This document shows, piece by piece, positions 13,924 to 19,533 of a stretch of DNA of 19,533 bases. Each line of letters opens with the position of its first letter. Within the stretch, counting starts at the first letter, position 1. A program made the position numbers and the translations under genes. The notes beneath the pieces were generated by a model. That model was not told the DNA's origin and made no database searches. It worked only from the letters and a program-made list of their open reading frames with translations. Source of the DNA: Hyphomicrobium_A sp041659545 (lineage in GTDB: Bacteria; Pseudomonadota; Alphaproteobacteria; Rhizobiales; Hyphomicrobiaceae); contig JBAZYB010000050.1 in assembly GCA_041659545.1 (NCBI GenBank), positions 1-19,533 of the forward strand, given 5' to 3'.

Positions 13924-14748
13924 TCAGGCGGCCTGGTTGCGGCGCTCGCGCTCGATAATTTCCGTTGCGAGCTTGATGTAGGCTTGGCTGCCTGCACAGT
14001 CGAAATCATAGAGCAGGATGGGCTTGCCGTGCGACGGCGCCTCAGCGACCCGCGTGTTACGAGGGATGATGGTCTCGTAGACTTTGGGGCCGAAAAAGGC
14101 GCGCACGTTGTCGGCAACTTCGCGCGACAGAGAGGTGCGTGCATCGTGCATGGTGAGCACGACGCCTTGAATCTCCAGCGTCGGATTGAGCGTGGCGCGG
14201 ATCTGATCGATCGATTCCTTGAGCTGCGAAATACCTTCGAGCGCAAAGAACTCGCACTGCACCGGCACGAGTACTGCGTTGGCCGCCGACAGCGCATTGA
14301 GCGTCAGCAGATTGAGCGATGGCGGGCAGTCGATCAGCACGTAATTGAAACGCTGATCTTCGGGCAGGCTTCTCTGGCGAGCAGCGAGTGCGGCGACGGC
14401 ATCGCGCAGACGAAACGGCCGATTGGAATCCGTCAGCTCAGATTCGATGCCGACCAATTCGTTGTTGGCGGGAACCACATAGAGACCGGGCACCGCGGCG
14501 GGCTGAGCGCATTCGATCAAGCCGGCACCGCCGGTCAAGACGTCGTAGCTGGTCTTGGCGCGACTATCGACGGAAATGCCGAGGCCGGTCGAAGCGTTGC
14601 CCTGCGGGTCGAGATCGACAACGAGAACGCGCTCACCGATGGAGGCGAGCGCGGTGCCGAGATTGATGGCGGTAGTCGTCTTGCCGACGCCGCCCTTCTG
14701 ATTGGCAATTGCCAGTGTCCGGGCTTCCCCGGGCCTTGTCATGCTCAT
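13924..14748 (-). CDS. parA: Chromosome partitioning ATPase ParA
   Basis: A 274-residue ParA/Soj ATPase that drives segregation of ParB-parS complexes. The deviant Walker A motif KGGVGKTT at 18-25 carries both the signature lysine K18 and K23. VLVVDLDPQGNAS at 41-53 is the switch I region, and YVLIDCPPSLNLLTLNAL is the Walker B/switch II region. The frame is open further upstream to 14847, but that part overlaps rsmG and carries no ParA sequence. The ATG at 14748 is preferred because it forms an ATGA overlap with the rsmG stop and lies nine bases after a strong AGGAGGG at 14758-14764. A second ATG six bases later is also possible. Confidence 0.97.
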   Translation of the reverse strand: MSMTRPGEARTLAIANQKGGVGKTTTAINLGTALASIGERVLVVDLDPQGNASTGLGISVDSRAKTSYDVLTGGAGLIECAQPAAVPGLYVVPANNELVGIESELTDSNRPFRLRDAVAALAARQRSLPEDQRFNYVLIDCPPSLNLLTLNALSAANAVLVPVQCEFFALEGISQLKESIDQIRATLNPTLEIQGVVLTMHDARTSLSREVADNVRAFFGPKVYETIIPRNTRVAEAPSHGKPILLYDFDCAGSQAYIKLATEIIERERRNQAA

Positions 14749-15419
14749 CGCCGTTGACCCTCCTCTCTGGCCTGCAGCGCGCGTATCTGGACGATCTTGC
14801 CGCCACCTTCTGTCAGGCTGGGCAACAGCGTCGTCTCGAAAGTCCACCGCGCCCTTGCCGCTTCGACCTCGGCTTCAGCTTCGCGGCCCTTCAGGAACAG
14901 CCCCAGAGTCTGGGGTGAGAAGACCGGAGCTGCCAGTTCGAGTAAACGCGGCAAGGGTGCCAACGCGCGTGCGGTGATCACGTCGACAGCTCCGAGCTTA
15001 GATTGAGTCGCGGTCTTTTCGATTCGCTCGGGGCGGATGTCCACAGGTGCTCCGGTTCGGCGGCCGACTTCGGCGAGAAAGGCGGCCTTGCGGCTGTCGC
15101 TCTCGACCAGTGTGACCTTAGCCCCTTCGCGGGAGGCGAGCATTATTGCCAGGACGAGGCCGGGGAAACCGGCGCCGGAGCCAAGATCGAGCCAGCGCTT
15201 GGCATCCGCCGGGGCCAAACCCAGCAGCTGAGCGGAGTCCGTAAAGTGCCGCGACCAGATGCTTTCCAGCGTACTGGGGGCAACGAGATTGATGGTCTTT
15301 TGCCACTGACGCAGAAGCGCCTCGTAGGCCAATAGTTTCTCAATCGTTTCACGTGAAACGCCGAAAAGCCGGGCGAAGTCTTCGGGGCTTCCGGAGGAGG
15401 ACAAGGCGGGCCGGCCCAT
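14745..15419 (-). CDS. rsmG: 16S rRNA (guanine-N7) methyltransferase RsmG
   Basis: A 224-residue GidB/RsmG that uses S-adenosylmethionine to methylate N7 of G527 (E. coli numbering) in 16S rRNA. The AdoMet-binding loop DLGSGAGFPGL is at 78-88, VTLVESDSRKAAFLAEV at 102-118 follows, and VDVITARALAPL is motif IV. The ATG at 15419 shares its A with the TGA of mnmG (TGATG), and GGAAG lies nine bases upstream. A TTG one codon earlier is less likely. Codons 21-25 (VSRET) contain a perfect parS palindrome, so this stretch works both as protein code and as a ParB site. The 3' end overlaps parA by four bases. Confidence 0.97.
   Translation of the reverse strand: MGRPALSSSGSPEDFARLFGVSRETIEKLLAYEALLRQWQKTINLVAPSTLESIWSRHFTDSAQLLGLAPADAKRWLDLGSGAGFPGLVLAIMLASREGAKVTLVESDSRKAAFLAEVGRRTGAPVDIRPERIEKTATQSKLGAVDVITARALAPLPRLLELAAPVFSPQTLGLFLKGREAEAEVEAARARWTFETTLLPSLTEGGGKIVQIRALQAREEGQRR
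14758..14764 (-). promoter_or_regulatory. Strong Shine-Dalgarno deciding the parA start
   Basis: AGGAGGG on the minus strand lies nine bases before the ATG at 14748, within the last codons of rsmG. It is the clearest ribosome site of the minus-strand block and supports high, independently initiated ParA translation. Confidence 0.75.
15346..15359. promoter_or_regulatory. parS centromere-like site inside rsmG
   Basis: GTTTCACGTGAAAC is a perfect 14-bp palindrome, flanked symmetrically by C and G. It matches the core of the bacterial parS consensus TGTTTCACGTGAAACA and lies about 600 bp upstream of the parA start, within the rsmG coding sequence. Confidence 0.9.
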
Positions 15420-17290
15420 CAAGCGGACTTCCGCGCCGGAGCGGATTTGAGCCGGGCGAGCAGGATGAGGAGGGCGGCCGGCGTTATTCCGTCGATGCGG
15501 GAAGCCTGGGCCAGCGTCGACGGCTGGTGCTTGGCCAGCTTCTGGCGCACTTCCGTCGAAAGTCCGGGGAGCGCCGCGTAGTCAAATCCGGGCGGAATGG
15601 CCAGCGCCTCGTCCTTATGTAGCGCGGCGACGTCCAGATCCTGGCGCTCGACGTAGGCGGCATAGCGGGCATCGACGGCCACTTGTGCGGCGATGTCGGG
15701 GCGCAACTCGCCGATTTCGGGCCAGATGGTGGTGAGGCGCTGAACGTCAATTCCGTTGAGGCTCAATAGGTCGAAAGCCGTGCGGCGGCGGCCATCGCGG
15801 TTGACCTCGAGCCCGTGCCGGCCGGCCTCGCCGGGTGTCAGCGAGAGGCGACGAAGCAGTGCCGATGCGGCGTCGAGGGCAGCAGACTTGGCTTCGAATA
15901 CGCTTTGTCTTGCAGCACCAACGCAACCCACCGCGATCCCGGCAGCGGTCAGGCGCTGATCGGCGTTGTCGGCGCGCAGCCGCAGCCGATACTCGGCGCG
16001 CGAGGTGAACATGCGATAGGGCTCGGTGACACCGCGGGTGACGAGATCATCGATCATCACGCCCAGATAGCCGTCGGCGCGGGAGATTGCGAAGTCGGGG
16101 GCGGCACCACCGGCCAGCCGGGCAGCGTTGATGCCGGCGGCCAAACCCTGGGCAGCGGCTTCCTCGTAGCCGGTCGTGCCGTTGATCTGACCGGCGAGAA
16201 ACAGGCCTGGCAAGCGCTTAACTTGCAATGCGGGGCTCAGCTCACGCGGGTCGACGTAGTCATACTCGATGGCGTAGCCGGGCCGCTTGATGACCGCCTG
16301 TTCGAGGCCAGGCATGGTGCGAATGAAAGCTTCCTGGACGTCTGCAGGCAGCGACGTCGAAATGCCATTGGGGTAGACGGTGTCGTCGTCGAGGCCTTCC
16401 GGCTCGAGGAAGACCTGGTGCGTTTCACGGCCGGCGAAGCGGACAACCTTGTCCTCGATGGATGGGCAGTAGCGTGGCCCAGTGGACGAGATCTGCCCGG
16501 AATACATTGCCGAACGGCCCAGGTTGGCGCGGATGATGGCGTGCGTCGCCTCGGTGGTGCGGGTAATGGCGCAGGTAACCTGCGGCGTGGTGATCCGCTC
16601 GGTGAGGAACGAGAAGGGTACCGGCGGGTCGTCGGCGGCCTGTTGCTCCAGGCTGTCCCAGGCAATCGAGGCCTTGGATAGGCGGGCGGGAGTGCCGGTT
16701 TTCAGGCGTCCAAGCTGCAGACCCAGGCCATAAAGGCGGTCCGAAAGCTTGAGCGCCGGGGCTTCGCCGGAGCGCCCAGCGGGGATCTGCTGTTCGCCCA
16801 AGTGGATGAGGCCGTTGAGGAACGTGCCGGTGGTGAGCACCACAGCGGCGGCGGAAAGCGCGCGGCCGTCGCCGGTGATGACGCCAAAAACACGGCCATT
16901 GGCGACGATCAGGTCCTCGACGCCACCCTCGATGACCTCAAGGTTCTGCGTGGCGCGGATGGCGGCCTGCATCGCCTGCCGATAGAGCTTGCGGTCTGCC
17001 TGGGTGCGTGGCCCCTGCACGGCAGGGCCTTTAGACCGATTTAGCAGGCGAAACTGGATGCCGGCGGCGTCGGCGACACGACCCATCAGGCCGTCGAGAG
17101 CGTCGACCTCGCGGACAAGGTGGCCCTTGCCGAGGCCGCCGATGGCTGGATTGCAGGACATCTCGCCGATGGTGGCGAAGCTATGCGTCACCAGCCCCGT
17201 ACGGGCGCCCATGCGGGCAGCTGCAGCCGCGGCCTCGCACCCGGCGTGGCCACCGCCGACAACGATCACGTCGAATTTTGAGCCAGGCAT
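15419..17290 (-). CDS. mnmG: tRNA uridine-5-carboxymethylaminomethyl modification enzyme MnmG
   Basis: A 623-residue FAD-dependent enzyme that works with MnmE to install the cmnm5 (or nm5) group on the wobble uridine of certain tRNAs. The dinucleotide-binding motif VGGGHAGCEAA lies at 11-21. MSCNPAIGGLGKGHLVRE at 45-61, GPAVQGPRTQADR, STGPRYCPSIEDKV (with a conserved cysteine) and the C-terminal helical domain follow, and length is normal. The start at 17290 has only a weak GGAAT upstream. Its 265-bp upstream gap holds four parS-type sites, so ParB spreading could affect its promoter. The stop overlaps the rsmG start by one base. Confidence 0.98.
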   Translation of the reverse strand: MPGSKFDVIVVGGGHAGCEAAAAAARMGARTGLVTHSFATIGEMSCNPAIGGLGKGHLVREVDALDGLMGRVADAAGIQFRLLNRSKGPAVQGPRTQADRKLYRQAMQAAIRATQNLEVIEGGVEDLIVANGRVFGVITGDGRALSAAAVVLTTGTFLNGLIHLGEQQIPAGRSGEAPALKLSDRLYGLGLQLGRLKTGTPARLSKASIAWDSLEQQAADDPPVPFSFLTERITTPQVTCAITRTTEATHAIIRANLGRSAMYSGQISSTGPRYCPSIEDKVVRFAGRETHQVFLEPEGLDDDTVYPNGISTSLPADVQEAFIRTMPGLEQAVIKRPGYAIEYDYVDPRELSPALQVKRLPGLFLAGQINGTTGYEEAAAQGLAAGINAARLAGGAAPDFAISRADGYLGVMIDDLVTRGVTEPYRMFTSRAEYRLRLRADNADQRLTAAGIAVGCVGAARQSVFEAKSAALDAASALLRRLSLTPGEAGRHGLEVNRDGRRRTAFDLLSLNGIDVQRLTTIWPEIGELRPDIAAQVAVDARYAAYVERQDLDVAALHKDEALAIPPGFDYAALPGLSTEVRQKLAKHQPSTLAQASRIDGITPAALLILLARLKSAPARKSA

Positions 17291-17370
17291 CGCGCAATTC
17301 CGGGGTTTCAGGCGCGCAACCTATCCGTTGCGGGGCGCCGAATCAAAGGCCGTGGGCATGGTTAACAAAC

Positions 17371-17386
17371 TGTTTCACGTGAATCA
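17371..17386. promoter_or_regulatory. parS-type site A
   Basis: TGTTTCACGTGAATCA differs from the parS consensus only in the right half (AATCA for AAACA). GGTTAA at 17360-17365 precedes it at a fixed distance of 11 bp, a feature shared with sites B and D. Confidence 0.88.
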
Positions 17387-17418
17387 TCGACCGTTCGCGG
17401 GCGGGTTGGTTAAGGAAG

Positions 17419-17434
17419 TGTTTCACGTGAATCA
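17419..17434. promoter_or_regulatory. parS-type site B
   Basis: The sequence and orientation are identical to site A (TGTTTCACGTGAATCA), with GGTTAA at 17408-17413, again 11 bp upstream. It starts 48 bp from site A. Confidence 0.88.
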
Positions 17435-17455
17435 GGCGGCGGCTTGCGCCAGCAA

Positions 17456-17471
17456 CTTTTCACGTGAAACA
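17456..17471. promoter_or_regulatory. parS-type site C
   Basis: CTTTTCACGTGAAACA has a perfect right half and a degenerate left half, the reverse of sites A, B and D. It lacks the GGTTAA element. The 12-bp core TTTCACGTGAAA is a full palindrome. Confidence 0.82.
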
Positions 17472-17533
17472 ATCAGTTTACTTTTGGGGTCGCCTCGCCG
17501 GGTCCGAATCGAGCCGCTTGTTGGTTAACGAAG

Positions 17534-17549
17534 TGTTTCACGTGAATCA
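17534..17549. promoter_or_regulatory. parS-type site D
   Basis: TGTTTCACGTGAATCA, identical to sites A and B, with GGTTAA at 17523-17528, 11 bp upstream. It ends six bases before the stop codon of mnmE. Confidence 0.88.
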
Positions 17550-17555
17550 GTGGCG

Positions 17556-18887
17556 CTATTTGCCGATGCAGAAGCGGCCGAAGATCTCGCCCAGCACGTG
17601 CTCGACGTCGACGCGGCCGGTGATCCGTCCCAATGCCTGGATGGCGGTGCGGAGGTCCTCGGCGCGCAATTCATGCTCGTGCAGGGGTGAGTTCATGAAC
17701 GTTTGAAGCGCGTGCATGCACTGCATGAGGTTTGCCCTGTACCGCTCGCGCGTGATCGCCGGGGAGGCGGGGTCGCCGACACGTTCGTGTGCCATGCGGC
17801 CGATCTGCTCAACGAGGTGGTCTAGCCCGGCCCGGGTGTGGGCGGAGATGCCGAGCATTCGGGGGGATGGCGCGGCGCCGGGGATATCAATTTTGCTGGC
17901 TACGGCGAGAAAAAGCTTATCCCCGCGGTCCGAAACATCGGATGGCGGCGCGAGTGGTTCGGTCGTGGAATCGTTGAGCCACAGCACCAGGTCGGCCTCG
18001 CGGGCGTGGGCCAGGGCGCGGCGGACGCCCTCGCGCTCGATAGCGCCCTCGGTGTCCCGAATGCCAGCGGTATCGGCGATGATCACGGGAACACCGGCGA
18101 GGTCGAGGCGTACTTCCAGGACATCGCGGGTGGTGCCCGCTTCCTCGGAGACGATGGCGGCGTCGCGGCGCGCCAGGGCGTTTAGCAGGCTGGATTTGCC
18201 GGCATTCGGGGGGCCGGCCAGCACGACGCGGAAACCGTCGCGCAGAATCTCACCGCGATGGCCATCCGCCAGGTGGGCGGCGACGCTGGCCTGAAGCTCT
18301 CGGACGATGCCGGCGGCATGCTCGACCGCGTCTCCGGCGACATCGCTTTCGTCACTGAAGTCGATGGCCGCCTCCATCAGGGCGCATGCCTCGAGCAGGT
18401 CGCGCCGCCAGCCCTCATAGAGATCGGAAAGGGCGCCGCGCATCTGCGCCAAGGCGTGCTGGCGTTGGGCTTCTGTCTCGGCATCGATGAGGTCGGCGAG
18501 GCCCTCGACCTGAGCTAGATCGAGCTTGCCGTTGTGGAATGCCCGGCGCGCGAATTCTCCCGGCTCGGCGAGCCTGAGGCCGGGGATCTCGCTGAGTGCA
18601 CGGAGCACGGCTTTGACGATGGCGGGACCGCCGTGCAGGTGAAGCTCGGCGACGTCTTCGCCGGTCTCGGTGCGTGGTGCAACGAGCCACAGCACCAGGG
18701 CCTCATCGAGCGTCTGGCCGGTAGCCGGATCGGCGATGCGGCGCAGGGCGGCGAAGCGATCCTTCGGGCGGGGCGCTGCCATAGCGTCGATGACCGCGCC
18801 GGCCTCGGGTCCGCTGATGCGCACCACGGCGACGCCGGCACGCCCGGGGGCGCTGGAAAGGGCAAATATTGTCGTTGGTTCGACCAT
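17556..18887 (-). CDS. mnmE: tRNA uridine-5-carboxymethylaminomethyl modification GTPase MnmE
   Basis: A 443-residue three-domain GTPase, partner of MnmG. The N-terminal tetrahydrofolate-binding domain (1-118) starts MVEPTTIFALSSAPGRAGVA and includes ELHLHGGPAIV and EPGEFARRAFHNGK. The helical domain is split around an inserted G domain (about 218-375) with G1 GPPNAGKS at 225-232, the K-loop/switch I region ending in AGTTRD at 250-255, and G3 DTAG at 272-275. The G4 motif reads SKID at 331-334 rather than NKxD. The protein ends in the diagnostic FCIGK, whose cysteine is the conserved C-terminal one. The start at 18887 has a short AGG close upstream. It is divergent from the DUF255 gene. Confidence 0.98.
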   Translation of the reverse strand: MVEPTTIFALSSAPGRAGVAVVRISGPEAGAVIDAMAAPRPKDRFAALRRIADPATGQTLDEALVLWLVAPRTETGEDVAELHLHGGPAIVKAVLRALSEIPGLRLAEPGEFARRAFHNGKLDLAQVEGLADLIDAETEAQRQHALAQMRGALSDLYEGWRRDLLEACALMEAAIDFSDESDVAGDAVEHAAGIVRELQASVAAHLADGHRGEILRDGFRVVLAGPPNAGKSSLLNALARRDAAIVSEEAGTTRDVLEVRLDLAGVPVIIADTAGIRDTEGAIEREGVRRALAHAREADLVLWLNDSTTEPLAPPSDVSDRGDKLFLAVASKIDIPGAAPSPRMLGISAHTRAGLDHLVEQIGRMAHERVGDPASPAITRERYRANLMQCMHALQTFMNSPLHEHELRAEDLRTAIQALGRITGRVDVEHVLGEIFGRFCIGK

Positions 18888-18969
18888 CGCCTGAACTAGC
18901 GGTTGGGAGGTTAAAACCCCATGTTAGCGCCGAGCCGCACCGGCGGCATGCACGCAGCAAGGGGTCACG

Positions 18970-19533
18970 ATGAGCGAGAACCGCCTCGGTAAAGAGACAA
19001 GCCCCTATCTCCTGCAGCACAAGGACAACCCCGTCCACTGGTGGGCGTGGGGACCTGATGCTCTTGCCGAGGCCCAGCGCACCGGCAAGCCCATTTTATT
19101 GTCCGTCGGTTATGCGGCCTGCCACTGGTGCCATGTCATGGCGCACGAGAGCTTCGAGGACGAAGCGACGGCGGCGGTAATGAACGAGCTGTTCGTCAAC
19201 ATCAAAGTCGACCGGGAGGAGCGTCCGGATATCGACGCCATCTACATGGGAGCGCTGCATACGCTGGGCCAGCAAGGCGGTTGGCCGCTGACGATGTTCC
19301 TCGATGCAGATGCGCGCCCAGTGTGGGGCGGCACGTACTTTCCCAATACGCCGCGGTTTGGCCGGGCGGCCTTTGTCGACGTGCTCCGACAGGTCGCGGC
19401 GGTGTTTCGCGATGAACCCGAGAAGGTGGCCGAGAACGCGCGAGCGCTGACGGCGGCGCTGCGCGATGGGCCTCAGGCAGGGGCTGCGCCGGTGCTCGAC
19501 GATCGCCTGCTGAAGGATCTGACGACGCGCCTC
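18970..19533 (+). CDS. Thioredoxin-fold DUF255 protein (YyaL/SPATA20-like), 3'-truncated
   Basis: The first 188 residues of a protein whose family usually exceeds 600 residues; it runs off the window. The start is ATG at 18970 with AAGGGG about seven bases upstream. NRLGKETSPYLLQHKDNPVHW is the family's opening signature. The thioredoxin-like active site is CHWC at 51-54 within YAACHWCHVMAHESFED, and GGWPLTMFLD at 103-112 holds the cis-proline segment. In the family a six-hairpin glycosidase-like domain follows; it would lie outside this window. The biochemical role is not established. No clear promoter could be picked in the 82-bp gap shared with mnmE. Confidence 0.95.
   Translation, partial: MSENRLGKETSPYLLQHKDNPVHWWAWGPDALAEAQRTGKPILLSVGYAACHWCHVMAHESFEDEATAAVMNELFVNIKVDREERPDIDAIYMGALHTLGQQGGWPLTMFLDADARPVWGGTYFPNTPRFGRAAFVDVLRQVAAVFRDEPEKVAENARALTAALRDGPQAGAAPVLDDRLLKDLTTRL

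Noticed and set aside
13675..14757. 360-aa plus-strand ORF
   Set aside because: It is antisense to parB and parA, both clearly real. No domain is visible in it.
14749..14847. N-terminal extension of ParA
   Set aside because: The frame is open, but the region codes for the rsmG C-terminus and has no ParA sequence. A strong Shine-Dalgarno and an ATGA overlap support the start at 14748.
17291..17555. Replication origin
   Set aside because: The gap between mnmE and mnmG recalls origin regions in some bacteria, but no set of DnaA boxes or AT-rich unwinding element is visible. The repeats are parS sites.

Overview
The window is high-GC DNA from an alphaproteobacterium, most likely a member of the Hyphomicrobiales (Rhizobiales). 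The evidence is the housekeeping block mnmE-mnmG-rsmG-parA-parB with TTTCACGTGAA-type parS sites, the leuS-lptE-holA operon whose LptE carries the GFRPMY signature near its lipobox, and the hisE-coaA pair. A genus cannot be fixed from this sequence.

Left part (1-3620, all + strand). This is the accessory part. It opens with the 3' end of a class I SAM methyltransferase, followed without a real gap by a small cytosolic zincin-type metallopeptidase and then by a secreted, cysteine-rich protein with its own HExxH motif. A 256-bp gap follows. It holds five copies of a 16-bp palindrome, close to GTTCCCGNNCGGGAAC, that start at 1551, 1601, 1651, 1701 and 1751, so the pitch is exactly 50 bp. Directly downstream lies a complete hipB-hipA toxin-antitoxin operon, closed by a strong intrinsic terminator. 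The array is best read as the HipB operator set, and its strict spacing is the most unusual signal here.

Middle part (3620-11590). A minus-strand protein of unknown function, with a possible LURP-one/tubby-like C-terminal region, is followed by the PLP-binding protein YggS. Divergent from these is leuS-lptE-holA: leucyl-tRNA synthetase, an LPS-assembly lipoprotein and the DNA polymerase III delta subunit. A PfkB-family (adenosine kinase-like) sugar kinase comes next. A 199-aa basic protein with an AT-hook-like N-terminus and a helical C-terminus follows, ending at a second strong terminator.

Right part (11617-19533). Read from right to left on the minus strand, this is mnmE, a 265-bp gap with four parS-type sites, then mnmG, rsmG (with a fifth parS inside its reading frame), parA, parB, hisE and coaA. 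MnmE and MnmG jointly modify wobble uridines in tRNA, RsmG methylates 16S rRNA, and ParA/ParB/parS segregate the chromosome. Tight overlaps (TGATG between mnmG and rsmG, ATGA between rsmG and parA) support one transcription unit. Divergent from mnmE, the window ends inside a DUF255/thioredoxin-fold (YyaL-like) gene.

No tRNA, rRNA, CRISPR array, insertion sequence or integrase was seen.
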